DNA of 56,090 bases from positions 1 to 56,090 of the forward strand of contig JAFNIQ010000005.1 in NCBI GenBank assembly GCA_017601395.1, given 5' to 3'. Position numbers and translations under genes: made by a program. How positions within the stretch are numbered: the stretch's first letter is position 1; each line of letters starts with the position of its first letter. The DNA comes from Candidatus Brockarchaeota archaeon. Lineage in GTDB: Archaea; Thermoproteota; EX4484-205; JAAOZP01. The notes below the pieces were generated by a model. That model searched no databases. It saw only the letters and a program-made list of their open reading frames with translations, and had not been told where the DNA came from. Shown here piece after piece: positions 1 to 8,834 of the stretch.

Positions 1-1
1 G

Positions 2-871
2 AAGGGAACTATCGTCGCGGCGGAGCACGATCCGTTGATAAACGAGGCTAAGAAAACAATCATGCTTGAAATACTTCTGCAGCTTGGGGGGAGCCCACCT
101 GACTACGTGGTTCTCCCAATGGGTGAGGGAGGCCTCGTCTACGCAACCTATAAAATGATGAGAGAGCTGAGGGAGCTTGGCGTCGCTAAGGGCAGCGTAG
201 GAATAGTCGGAGCCCAGCCGGAGGACTGTAAGCCTATAGTGAAGGCTTTTGAAAAAGGCTTCGACACTGTCGAGGCTGAAGCTGAGCCGAGAAGCAGAAT
301 ATTCGACCTGAACGTGGCCAATCCCAGGTTTGGAAACGCTGCCCTAAGAGCAATAAGACAGACGGATGGGCTGGCAGTATCCGTCAGCGAAAAAGAGATA
401 TTTGAAGCCCTAAGCCTACTAGCTGAGAAAGAAGGTATACTTGCAGAACCGGCTGGAAGTCTTCCTCTAGCAGGCTTGATGAAGCTGGTTGAAAGCAGAG
501 AGGTGGGGAGAGACGCCAGAGTGGTTTGTGTCGTGACTGGAAGCGGCCTCAAGGATCCTAGGGTTATGAAGGAAATAGCCTACAGTAAGTCTAACCTAGG
601 CGTGTTGATAGAGGAGTTGAGCGGAGGTGTTAGACTTGGTTCTACTAAGACAGCCATCCTGAGGCTGCTGTCTGAAAAAAACATGTACGGCTACGAAGTT
701 TGGAGAGGGTTGATGGAGAAATACGGTATGAACGTGAGGATTCCAACTGTTTACCAGCATCTTTCCGATCTCGTTGAAAAAGGGTATGTTAAAAGAGTGG
801 AGGCCAAGAGGGTCATGGGTAGGAAGAGAGAGTATTACTCCCTAACCGAAAGGGGGGAAGCTATCGTCTAA
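2..871 (+). CDS. thrC: Threonine synthase (C-terminal part) fused to a PadR-like winged helix; 5' end outside window
   Basis: The frame is open from base 2 (reading KGTIVAAEHDPL), so the gene starts before the window and the TTG at 35 is not its real start. The first two thirds match the PLP-fold type II C-terminal half of threonine synthase, which makes threonine from O-phosphohomoserine; glycine-rich PLP contacts such as GEGG and VTGSGLKDP are visible, and the PLP lysine would lie upstream. The last ~80 residues (from about GSTKTAILRLL) are a PadR-type winged helix: YGYEVWRGL, TVYQHLSDLVEKGYV and the wing GRKREYYSLTERG. A biosynthetic enzyme carrying its own DNA-binding domain suggests product-sensing regulation, which is inference. 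The stop is 3 bases from the convergent dys stop. Confidence 0.8.
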   Translation, partial: KGTIVAAEHDPLINEAKKTIMLEILLQLGGSPPDYVVLPMGEGGLVYATYKMMRELRELGVAKGSVGIVGAQPEDCKPIVKAFEKGFDTVEAEAEPRSRIFDLNVANPRFGNAALRAIRQTDGLAVSVSEKEIFEALSLLAEKEGILAEPAGSLPLAGLMKLVESREVGRDARVVCVVTGSGLKDPRVMKEIAYSKSNLGVLIEELSGGVRLGSTKTAILRLLSEKNMYGYEVWRGLMEKYGMNVRIPTVYQHLSDLVEKGYVKRVEAKRVMGRKREYYSLTERGEAIV

Positions 872-874
872 TGT

Positions 875-1963
875 CTAAAGCTTCATCCTCTCATAAGTTA
901 TCTTCAAATCACTACCCTTCCATTCGAAAATCGGGACGTCTCTTCTAAGCCTCTTGAACTTTTCGCTTAAAGAATGAACTACGAGAGGAAGCACTATGGT
1001 GGCGTCAGCGTAGCACTGCACCCTCTGTGCTCGGAACCCGATTTTCCCCCAGCTTTGACCCTCCTCGAACGTGCATCCCGATAAGCCCCCCCACTGCGGC
1101 ACGTCCGTGGAGATCTGTATCGCAAAACCATGGCTTCTGTCATGCCTAGTCTGGTAGCTCGCTATCACGGCGGTTTGCTGAATAAAATTCTTGGGCACGC
1201 CTCCACCTATGTATATCACCCCCGTCTGCTTCGCTTTCTCAGTTATTCTAGAGCTCTCGTCGACATCCTTTAGGTAGTCGACGATTATCCTCTTCTTCTT
1301 AAGGACAACCTTCTTCCCGTTGATGCTTGTAACTCTCTCCCTCCTGTTAGAGAACATTATTGAGAAACCCAGGGAGCTGTCTCCGAACGCGGGGCAGAAT
1401 ATCGGGACGCCGCTCCTGTAGGCGCTTACAAGAATGGAGTCTTTATCCTTAGCATGCTTGCTTAAAAGCTTCCCAAGAAGATAGAGTAATTCACGGGAGG
1501 AATATGGGTAATCGTCCCTAAGCGTCCTAGCGAAAACCTTTTCTATCCAGAGATCAGTCTCGTAGAACTTATTCTCGTCTGCGAAAACGTCGTAAATCCT
1601 GTCAACCCTCTCCCTCCTCAGCTTGACATCATCTACCAGGTGGGTTCCAACATAATGTTTCCCGCCTAGGGCTTCAAAAAGATCGTGGTAAAGGTTTGCG
1701 CCAGTCGAGACAACTACGTCGACCATTCTCCTTTCAATCAGGTATGAGATTAGCCTCCTCATCCCTGCTGGAACCATGGCGCCGGCCAAGCCGAACCATA
1801 TTACGATATCCCTTTTCTTAAGCATTCTCGACCATACTTGAACAACCTCAGCAACCTTCCTACCCTGAAAGCCTGTAAACAGCATTTCATCAGTCAGCTG
1901 ACTAATCTTTTTATCCGGGTTGACGTCAATTGGATCTGTGGGGAGTTTAAGAAACTTCCTCAT
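875..1963 (-). CDS. dys: Deoxyhypusine synthase
   Basis: Transfers the aminobutyl group of spermidine to one lysine of aIF5A, the first step of hypusine formation. The 362-residue protein has the family landmarks in order: WFGLAGAMVPAGMR, VVSTGANLYHD, FCPAFGDSSLG, IYIGGGVPKNF, and near the C terminus EEGQSWGKI, which holds the catalytic lysine. The start is supported by a TATA element at 1980-1990 on the minus strand (AATTTAAACGG), about 22 bases upstream of the ATG, so the mRNA is probably leaderless. It is convergent with the threonine synthase fusion. Confidence 0.95.
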   Translation of the reverse strand: MRKFLKLPTDPIDVNPDKKISQLTDEMLFTGFQGRKVAEVVQVWSRMLKKRDIVIWFGLAGAMVPAGMRRLISYLIERRMVDVVVSTGANLYHDLFEALGGKHYVGTHLVDDVKLRRERVDRIYDVFADENKFYETDLWIEKVFARTLRDDYPYSSRELLYLLGKLLSKHAKDKDSILVSAYRSGVPIFCPAFGDSSLGFSIMFSNRRERVTSINGKKVVLKKKRIIVDYLKDVDESSRITEKAKQTGVIYIGGGVPKNFIQQTAVIASYQTRHDRSHGFAIQISTDVPQWGGLSGCTFEEGQSWGKIGFRAQRVQCYADATIVLPLVVHSLSEKFKRLRRDVPIFEWKGSDLKITYERMKL

Positions 1964-2002
1964 CTTTTACCGGTTTGAACCGTTTAAATTTTAATTTAAA
2001 CT

Positions 2003-2592
2003 TTGCTGGAACAGACTGGGCTCCGAGTAAGCAGAACTATTGTCCTCCAGCGCGACCCCTACTTCCACGCTCGTCGCATCCTCGGTTGGAAGCGGAACCA
2101 CTTCGCCGTGAACATGTTTACTATTCACCTTGACAAAACCCTCTTACCCTTTCCAACACGTTTAACGAAAATATCGTACGTCACTCCTAAGACCCTTCAG
2201 GCCTTGAAGCCGCTCCGGGATCCCGGGTAGGAAGATATTTTTAATCCTTCGAAGGTGGAGCGTATGCCAAGAATCCATTGTTCGCAGAAACGTAAACCAA
2301 TGGGGCTGTGCTGTTGAGCATGAGTTTCTGCACACCCATACTCAGGATGCTAGCGCGTGCTCAACCCTAATGATGTTTTCATCATCACCCCTAACGACAA
2401 ATGTTTCAAGCATCCTGACTGCAACACCCTTTTTCACGAATGCTATTTGAAGAAGTATAAGAAAACCAGTAATTTTCTCAGAACCCCGGGACCCAAAGCG
2501 CCGCCTCACCCATAAACATATCGCAGTAGGAAAATCCTGTGCAAGATATAAACTGCACCCGGCCCCCGGTTTCGAGTTTTAAAGCGTCATGT
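2003..2592. other. Gene-poor gap between dys and the aldo/keto reductase
   Basis: No intact gene is convincing here. A 75-codon TTG-initiated frame at 2003-2230 (+) has no promoter, no SD sequence and no recognisable family. The minus strand carries the frameshifted remnant at 2241-2480 and further coding-like pieces down to about 2005 interrupted by stops. The stretch is best read as decayed DNA. Confidence 0.4.
2241..2480 (-). pseudogene. Decayed coding remnant, family uncertain
   Basis: On the minus strand one frame reads a coding-like stretch ending RVEHALAS then a stop (about 2346-2480). The adjacent frame continues with LSMGVQKLMLNSTAP and VSANNGFLAYAPPSKD to a stop at 2241. Together they look like the C-terminal part of one protein with a frameshift near 2345. 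The final segment faintly resembles the ANGYLGYxP part of neutral ceramidases, but the match is too short to name a family. No start codon or promoter could be assigned. Confidence 0.3.
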
Positions 2593-3732
2593 TCAAGGCG
2601 GCTGGAATCTCAATTCCTTATCAATCCTCTGCATCCATTCGCTGATCGGAATCCTCTGAGGGCATTTCTCCTCGCAGGTCCTGCAGCCCACGCATGCGCT
2701 CGCCCGCTTCTCAGCAGAAATATTATTATTGTACGTCCATCTGGCTGAGCCAATCGAGTTATAGGCGACACCATTATTGTAAACCTCAAAGTTCCAAGGT
2801 ATATCAACACCATTCGGGCACGGCATGCAGTAGCCGCATTTCGTGCATGGAATTGGGCGGAGCTCCTTATACTTAACGTGAACCCTAGCTATAAGCTTAA
2901 GATCCTCCTCAGTAAGCAGCCCAACACCCGATCTTGAGGCGAACTCAATGTTTCGCTTAACCTGCTCCATCGTGCTCATGCCGCTTAGGACCACTGAGAC
3001 CTCAGGCTTGTTCCAAAGCCATTGTAGAGCCATTTCCACAGGATCCTTACCAGCCTCATCCCAGATCTGCTTCACAGCCGGAGGCGGGTTGGCTAAAGCC
3101 CCTCCTAAAAGAGGCTCCATTATAACCACGGCAAGCCCTTTCCCAGCAGCGTATTTCAACCCTCTTGTCCCGGCTTGAACCTCTTCATTCTCATAGTTAT
3201 ACTGTATTTGACAGAGAGTCCACTTGTCATACGCGTCTATAATCTCCTTGAAAACCTCATAGTCGTCGTGGAAGCTGAAACCTAAATATTTTATCCTATC
3301 CTCGGAAACAACCCTTTCAGCCCAGTCGAAAACATTCAGGTTTTTAATCTTAAGCCAGCTGTTTTTATTCAGCGCGTGAAGAAGGTAGAAATCCACGTAT
3401 TCTGTCTGAAGCTTCTTAAGCTGCTCCTCGAAAATCCTATCCATATCCTCCCTAGAATTAATGTTCCAGATGGGCATCTTGGTTGCCAGCCTAACCCGCT
3501 CCCTGTAGCCGTCTCTTAAAGCCTTTCCAACAACGATCTCACCATTTCCACCGTGATAAGGGTAAGCGGTATCCACGTAGTTGACGCCATGGTCTATGGC
3601 GTACCTTATCATCCTGATGGCCTCAGGCTCATCAACCTTAGAATGGTCGTTACCTATTACCGGGAGCCTCATGCATCCGAAGCCGAGGGCAGACACCTGC
3701 CAGTCCAGCTTCCCAAACCGCCTATACTTCAT
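2593..3732 (-). CDS. Aldo/keto reductase with C-terminal Fe-S domain
   Basis: An NAD(P)H-dependent carbonyl reductase of the subgroup carrying a ferredoxin-like tail. Numbered from the chosen start, the catalytic tetrad is visible: Asp54 and Tyr59 in YVDTAYPYHGG, Lys85 in LATKMP and His119 in YLLHAL. The C terminus has two cysteine clusters, CTKCGYCMPCP and CVGCRTCEEKCP, typical of 4Fe-4S binding. A longer frame reaches 3807, but the ATG at 3732 is preferred: it begins the standard MKYRRFGKLDWQVS and has a TATA element at 3757-3765, 25-30 bases upstream (leaderless). The physiological substrate cannot be told from sequence. Confidence 0.88.
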   Translation of the reverse strand: MKYRRFGKLDWQVSALGFGCMRLPVIGNDHSKVDEPEAIRMIRYAIDHGVNYVDTAYPYHGGNGEIVVGKALRDGYRERVRLATKMPIWNINSREDMDRIFEEQLKKLQTEYVDFYLLHALNKNSWLKIKNLNVFDWAERVVSEDRIKYLGFSFHDDYEVFKEIIDAYDKWTLCQIQYNYENEEVQAGTRGLKYAAGKGLAVVIMEPLLGGALANPPPAVKQIWDEAGKDPVEMALQWLWNKPEVSVVLSGMSTMEQVKRNIEFASRSGVGLLTEEDLKLIARVHVKYKELRPIPCTKCGYCMPCPNGVDIPWNFEVYNNGVAYNSIGSARWTYNNNISAEKRASACVGCRTCEEKCPQRIPISEWMQRIDKELRFQPP

Positions 3733-3865
3733 GCCTTCACGGATAGAAGGGTAAACCTTATAAATTTTGTTTAGAACGCTTTGGAACCGTTTCCCGACCG
3801 AGGCCACAAGTGGAACAACAGCCTTATATCGCGCTGAGACTGAAATGAAAAATACGACTTGAAAA

Positions 3866-4288
3866 ATGAAGGATCTAGAGACAGCTAAGAGAATACTGAA
3901 AGACCATGGTTTTAGCCTAGTTATAGTTAAACCCGGAACGCTTTTTCACGCTACTAGGAAGTACGGCGTCATAGGGCTTGTTGAAGCCATTGAAAACTAT
4001 GGTTCGGAACTATCCGGGGCGGCTGTGGCCGACAGGGTCGTTGGCAGGGCAGCGGCGATGCTCTGCCTGTATGCCAATATTGCTGAAGTATATGCTGAAG
4101 TAGTAAGTAGGAAGGGTTTAGAAGCCTTGAGAGAGAAAAACGTAAGCGTTGAATATGAGGAACTGGTTCCTGAAATCCTGAACAGAAACAGGAATGACGT
4201 TTGCCCGTTTGAAAAGCTCGCCGCCGACTGCCATGGTGAGGAAGAACTTTTTAGGAAAATAGTGTCTCTTAAAGACAGGTTTTCATAG
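3866..4288 (+). CDS. DUF1893 (TM1506-like) family protein
   Basis: A 140-residue protein matching the DUF1893 family, whose known members adopt a cytidine-deaminase-like fold without an established reaction. Visible features are LVIVKPGTLFHATRKYG at the N terminus and the conserved LSGAAVADRVVGRAAAML segment with a later CPFEKL cysteine. The ATG is preceded by a TATA-like TTATAT about 40 bases upstream. It stands alone between genes on the opposite strand. Function unknown. Confidence 0.75.
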   Translation: MKDLETAKRILKDHGFSLVIVKPGTLFHATRKYGVIGLVEAIENYGSELSGAAVADRVVGRAAAMLCLYANIAEVYAEVVSRKGLEALREKNVSVEYEELVPEILNRNRNDVCPFEKLAADCHGEEELFRKIVSLKDRFS

Positions 4289-4382
4289 ATGCTTCGCATT
4301 CGCGTGAAATCAAAAAGCGATAAGCCTTTCAAAGTCTAAACGAGGAGGCTAGCCTACTGCACGCTGCAGATTAATGTTTCAA

Positions 4383-4784
4383 TCAGGATGAAGACTTACC
4401 GGAGAGATTAGACATTACGTTTACATGAATCCTAGCCACGTCCCCCAGCTTATCCATTGCTTCCGCAAGCCTCCCACTCCAAACCTCTTTCAGACCCCCC
4501 TTCTCCTCCTGAACCACGTGGAACACGGAGTCATCTATTTTCGCCACGTAAACCCCATTAGCATCCTTATTGAAAGTAAGAGTAACCACTACTCTCTGCT
4601 CCTTTGAGAACCTGCCCAGCTTCACTAGGTAGGTTGCTGAAAGCTCGCAAACCTTCCGTTCTTTATCTGGGAAGGTGACGAGAGCCCCACCGGTCTTAAC
4701 GTTTTTACTGGTTTCAACATTCTTAAGAGCCTCCTCGTAATATCTGCCGAGCGAATCAACCTCTCTAAACATTATCGTGTCCAT
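4383..4784 (-). CDS. Hypothetical protein, 133 residues
   Basis: Not recognised. The protein is soluble, with an N-terminal helical part and a central alternating beta pattern (RVVVTLTFNKDANGVYVAKI) followed by a C-terminal helix and a serine-rich tail. There is no signal peptide, membrane segment or cysteine cluster. Codon use resembles neighbouring genes, which supports it being real. The ATG at 4784 was taken because it is the first in frame. It is convergent with the DUF1893 gene. Confidence 0.5.
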   Translation of the reverse strand: MDTIMFREVDSLGRYYEEALKNVETSKNVKTGGALVTFPDKERKVCELSATYLVKLGRFSKEQRVVVTLTFNKDANGVYVAKIDDSVFHVVQEEKGGLKEVWSGRLAEAMDKLGDVARIHVNVMSNLSGKSSS

Positions 4785-5088
4785 TTTTTTCTCTAGACCC
4801 CTACTTTCAGTATCCTCATCCGCTAAAAGGGAGAATATTAAGGTTACGCTTTTTAGAAAACCCTTTTAAACGGGAACTGCTGCGGCTGGCTCCTATGGGC
4901 ACAGCGGGGCCAGTAAACCGTAAGCCTAGGAAAACCATGAGAAAGAAGCACTCTTCAAAGGCTCTAATGATCTCTTAGCGCTCGTCAAAACGGGCTTAAA
5001 CGCATCAGCATCATTAAACTAAAGGAGAATTCTTAAACAATAAGGAAAAATGAATTATGTTTATAAGACGCGTTGAACACAAGGACCC
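4785..5088. other. Intergenic region with divergent promoters
   Basis: A 304-base gap between divergent genes. At 5060-5067 the element TTTATAAG lies 25 bases upstream of the ATG at 5089 and is the promoter of the dehydrogenase. AT-rich segments near 4840-4870 could serve the minus-strand hypothetical gene. No RNA gene or conserved repeat was seen. Confidence 0.5.
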
Positions 5089-6303
5089 ATGGGAGAAAGC
5101 GGGACGGTTAAACTCGCAATAGCTGGCTGCGGAGGAATAGCCCGTGCACACCTTACGGCTTATGCGAGAATCAACGAGAAAGAACCCGGGAAACTTAGGC
5201 TTGTCGCTTTAAACGATGTCTCGAAAGAGTCTGCTGAAGCCTTTGCAGATGAAGCTGAAAAACTGCTGGGCTACAGGCCCCCTGTTTTCCAAGACACTAG
5301 GGAAATGCTGAGGAAGGCTAAGCCTAAAGCAGTCGACATATGTACACCGCATTCTGAACACCATAGGGTTGCGTTGGAATGCATCAGGTCTGGGGCGGAC
5401 ATTATGGTTGAGAAACCCTTCGGGGTGACGCTGAGGGCTAGCAAGACGATAATAGCTGCAGGGAAGAAACACGGGAGGATTGTTGCGACTGCGGAAAACA
5501 TACGCCGCGGGGTGAACCAGAGGACTATGCACTGGCTGGTTAACGAGGCTAAGCTGATCGGCAAGCCAAGAATGTTCTACGCGATCCACGCTTCCTGGAA
5601 CGACCCGTTGAAGCCTAGGAGGTGGCATTGGAGGATTGAGAAGAACCTGAGCGGGGGAGGCCTGGTTCTGGATAGTGGAGCACATTTCTGCGATTCGATG
5701 AGGTACTTCTTCGGAGAGGTCGATAGGGTTTACGCTTTCGTAGGGCAGTTTGAAAAATGGCCTCACGATAAGAATGGGGAAACCGTTTACAGCGAAGTGG
5801 AGGATAGCTGGGTTGCGCTAATAAGCTTTGAAAACGGTCTCGTCGGAACATGGAGCTGGACGATGGCTGCGCCGGGCCATTCTTTCACTAAGGTTGTTTA
5901 CTATGGGTCTGAGGGATGTCTCCTTGACTCGGGCGATGTCTTCCACGGTCCCTTCGACAACGCGGTGCTCATTCTAAAAGATGGGACACAGCGCAACATG
6001 TCTGAGCTTCGAGAAGAATTCCTTAGAAGCATAGGTGAGGAGGGCAGGAACAGGCTTTTCCCACATGGTTTTACTGACGGGATTACTTTAGAGTGTTACG
6101 ATTTTCTCGAAGCCGTTCAGAAAAGGAGGAGGCCTGAGGTCGACGGCGAAGACGGGATGAGGGCCAAGGCGATAGCCGAAGCCATATATGAGTCGGCTAA
6201 GCTCCGTGCAGCCGTAAGGTATAGGGATGTTCTCAACGGGAGGATTTCAAAATACCAGGATCCAATCGACAGGGCGAACGGGCTCTTAAAGGGGAAACGT
6301 TAG
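5089..6303 (+). CDS. Gfo/Idh/MocA family oxidoreductase
   Basis: An NAD(P)-dependent dehydrogenase of sugars or sugar derivatives, 404 residues. The Rossmann motif is at the N terminus (LAIAGCGGIARAH), followed by DICTPHSEHH and the family signature EKPFGVT, whose lysine contacts cofactor and substrate. The C-terminal half shows the GGGLVLDSGAHFCD segment of the substrate domain. It is transcribed from a TATA element at 5060-5067, giving a leaderless message. A second, shorter family member lies at 19.5-20.6 kb, and the alcohol dehydrogenase next door runs convergently, so a role in sugar or polyol catabolism is likely; the exact substrate is unknown. Confidence 0.87.
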   Translation: MGESGTVKLAIAGCGGIARAHLTAYARINEKEPGKLRLVALNDVSKESAEAFADEAEKLLGYRPPVFQDTREMLRKAKPKAVDICTPHSEHHRVALECIRSGADIMVEKPFGVTLRASKTIIAAGKKHGRIVATAENIRRGVNQRTMHWLVNEAKLIGKPRMFYAIHASWNDPLKPRRWHWRIEKNLSGGGLVLDSGAHFCDSMRYFFGEVDRVYAFVGQFEKWPHDKNGETVYSEVEDSWVALISFENGLVGTWSWTMAAPGHSFTKVVYYGSEGCLLDSGDVFHGPFDNAVLILKDGTQRNMSELREEFLRSIGEEGRNRLFPHGFTDGITLECYDFLEAVQKRRRPEVDGEDGMRAKAIAEAIYESAKLRAAVRYRDVLNGRISKYQDPIDRANGLLKGKR

Positions 6304-6308
6304 TCGAA

Positions 6309-7481
6309 CTATCCTCTGGCGTTTCTCAGAATACTCAGGACATCCTCCTTACCCAGCTTTACGAAGCTCCCTATTTTAGAGCCGCCTGAGTCAGTGCACC
6401 GGAGCGCCATCTCCTCCAGCCTGTCTTCAGGAACACCCAGTTCCCTGAGCGTCGTCGGAAGCCCTATCCGCTTGAAGAAAGATTTCAGCATCTCTATGCC
6501 TTCAAGAGCCGTTTTCTCAGGATCCTGGAAATCAGGCTCAACACCCCAGACTCTAACGGCGAACTGCACGAATATGTCTACGCGATGCTTATACACGTGT
6601 CTCATCCAGCTTGGAAACAATACTGCCAGCCCAGCGCCGTGCGGCACATCGTATAGGCCGCTGAGCTCATGCTCTATTACGTGCGTAGCCCAATCCCCTA
6701 TCCGGCCTGTTCCAAGAAGATCATTGTGCGCAACAGTGCTGGCCCACATTATTTCAGCCCGAGCATCATAGTTCTCAGGCTCCCTTAAGGCGATTGGAAC
6801 ATTCCTGATCACTGTTTTTAAAGTAGCTTCGCAAAGCCTATCCGTCAGATCAGTATGCCGCACGTTGGTGAAGTACCGCTCCATGACGTGAGACATTATG
6901 TCGGCTGCTCCGCAAGCAGTATGGTAGGGCGGCACTGAAAAAGTAACCTCAGGATTCATCAAAGCGAACCTGGGGCGTAAGAGCTCGGTTGTTAGTGAAA
7001 GCTTACGCCAATCCTCCTCGTTCGTAATAACGGAGCTGCTGCTCGCCTCGCTCCCCGCCCCAGGTATAGTTAAAACCACCCCGACGGGCAAAGCCTCCGC
7101 TGGCTCAGCCCTGTCAACGTAGAAATCCCACACGTCACCCTTATACGGGACGCCCACGCTTATGGCTTTAGCAGAGTCTATGACGCTCCCGCCCCCAACC
7201 GCCAGTATGAAATCTACACCACTACTCCTGCAGACCTCTATTCCCTTTCTAACAAGGCTTAAACGAGGATTAGGCTTAACACCCGGAAGCTCGATAAACC
7301 TGACGCCCACACTCTTCAAGGATTCGACAACCCTGTCGTAGAGACCTATTCTCTTTATGCTTCCACCACCATAGTGTAAAAGAACCTTATCGCTGTATTT
7401 CTTCACCTCTTCCCCAACCAGGTTTTCAACACCCCTGCCGAAAACGATTCTAGTGGGACATTGAAACTGGAAGTTTTCCAT
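6309..7481 (-). CDS. Iron-containing alcohol dehydrogenase
   Basis: Group III Fe-dependent alcohol dehydrogenase, similar in layout to the NADPH-type butanol dehydrogenases. Visible are the dinucleotide motif VGGGSVIDSAK, the TIPGAGSEASSSSVIT segment, and metal ligands in GAADIMSHVME (Asp, His), ATHVIEHELS (His) and YDVPHGAGLA (His). The open frame extends to 7535, but the ATG at 7481 starts the usual core (MENFQFQCPTRIVFG) and has an AT-rich TATA-like element about 27 bases upstream, so it is chosen. It probably interconverts an alcohol and an aldehyde or ketone in the surrounding catabolic cluster; the substrate is unknown. Confidence 0.87.
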   Translation of the reverse strand: MENFQFQCPTRIVFGRGVENLVGEEVKKYSDKVLLHYGGGSIKRIGLYDRVVESLKSVGVRFIELPGVKPNPRLSLVRKGIEVCRSSGVDFILAVGGGSVIDSAKAISVGVPYKGDVWDFYVDRAEPAEALPVGVVLTIPGAGSEASSSSVITNEEDWRKLSLTTELLRPRFALMNPEVTFSVPPYHTACGAADIMSHVMERYFTNVRHTDLTDRLCEATLKTVIRNVPIALREPENYDARAEIMWASTVAHNDLLGTGRIGDWATHVIEHELSGLYDVPHGAGLAVLFPSWMRHVYKHRVDIFVQFAVRVWGVEPDFQDPEKTALEGIEMLKSFFKRIGLPTTLRELGVPEDRLEEMALRCTDSGGSKIGSFVKLGKEDVLSILRNARG

Positions 7482-7615
7482 GATAAAGGACTGCTTCAGC
7501 CACCTTTTAACCTTTATTTCCACCATTTCTGGCAATCCAAAAGTTCAGCATAAACGCTTTCACAGTAAAATATTTTCATTAGGATTGGAGGGTTAACAGC
7601 AGGAGGCTTGGGAAC

Positions 7616-8091
7616 ATGGTTAGAGTCTTAATACTTTACTATTCTCGAGGAGGGAACGTTGAAGCCTTAGCTAAGGCGGTTGCCCAAGGCGTGGAGAAGG
7701 TTGAAGGAGCCACTACCGAGCTGAAACGCGTAGACTACGCTACTGTTGAAGACCTTATATCGTGCGACGCTGTAGCATTCGGCTCACCCAACTATTTCGG
7801 CTACATGGCGGGATTGTTGAAGGATTTCTTCGACAGAGCCTGGAGCATAAGGGAGAAGATCGCGGGGAAACCGGCGGCAGCATTCACATGCGGTGGTAGT
7901 TCAAGCGACTCCGTTGCTGAGCATAGAGAGGATTTTCTCAGCTTTCAAAATGGAGAAGGCTGCTGTAGGCGTTGTCTGGGGTCTGGGAGAAGGGGACTCC
8001 TTTTGGAAAAGACTTGTCTGAGTTGAAGAGGCTTGGAGAGACTCTGGCTAAAGCAGCCGTTGAAAGAAAAACAAGGATGCCAGAGGACTGA
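7616..8091 (+). pseudogene. Flavodoxin/NADPH-FMN-reductase-like gene with two frameshifts
   Basis: The first ~100 residues match the WrbA/flavodoxin fold: VLILYYSRGGNVEALAKA binds the FMN phosphate, and FGSPNYFGYMAG is the second FMN loop. Around 7915-7922 the coding jumps frame (continuing IERIFSAFKMEKAAV, then VWGLGEG). Around 7990-8005 it jumps again to GKDLSELKRLGETLAKA and ends at the TGA of 8089-8091. Restoring both shifts gives a normal-length protein of about 158 residues, so the gene is either freshly broken or contains two sequence errors. As written, the first frame stops at 8026. Confidence 0.75.
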
Positions 8092-8800
8092 CGGAATGAA
8101 ACCCTTTTAGAGAACAAATATTTTTATCCTGCAAAACATTTACTCATGCTTTCCCCTGATTCCACTATGGTTAAGTCTTCACGTATTCTGTGTAAGTAAC
8201 CCGCCGCGGTCAGAGCAGTGTGAAAGGAAGAAGTGCAACCCATCCCGCAAATATTCTTTGTCTGGAAACTACAGCGTCTTCACCCAGTCGCCCTCTGTCC
8301 CTGTAATGTTCTTTCGCGAAATAGAAAGGATCATGAGTCCTTTATATTAAGCATGCCTGCTCTAGCATTACTGGTTTTGCTCAAACACTCATGCAGGTAA
8401 GCGGGTTTCCACCCTCTTTAACCGCTCAAGGTTCACCGCTATCACCCACTATTGTCAACCCGCGTGCCGTAACCTTTAGATTTCAGATAGTCTTGGTAAA
8501 GCCTGCATGCCCCTAGAGGCTTCTCCAACTATTAGTTTAAATTTACCGGTACCGTCTCATCCGTTCCACCTCTTACTCAGCCGCAGTTCTTTTGCTTCGA
8601 AAGCACTGGTACCATTAAAAGAAGCTTCTTTCCTTTCGACCGCCCTTCTTTCTACAATTTCACGTCTAATTCTGCCCCCGATAATACATAAGTGATTTAA
8701 GTATGGAGAACCATATGCAAAAAGGTGAAATCAGTCTTAAGCAGAAAGGGTTTGATCTACGCATGAAAAGTTGAACAATACTTGGCGGTGTGGAGAAAAC
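8092..8800. other. Long gap with coding-like fragments
   Basis: About 700 bases without an intact gene. The minus strand contains short coding-like runs, for example IIGGRIRREIVERRA near 8.65 kb and AVNLERLKRVETRLPA near 8.4 kb, all interrupted by stops and in different frames. I do not recognise a family. No RNA gene was found. Confidence 0.35.
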
Positions 8801-8834
8801 AGATATATAGGCTTAAGTGAAAACACGAATACGC

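Noticed and set aside
2003-2230. 75-codon frame beginning TTG after dys
   Set aside because: No promoter, SD or family; the opposite strand shows better coding remnants.
2370-2420. Possible C/D-box guide RNA (AATGATG ... CTGA)
   Set aside because: The C box is imperfect and no C' or D' boxes are seen; the stretch also reads as decayed coding DNA.
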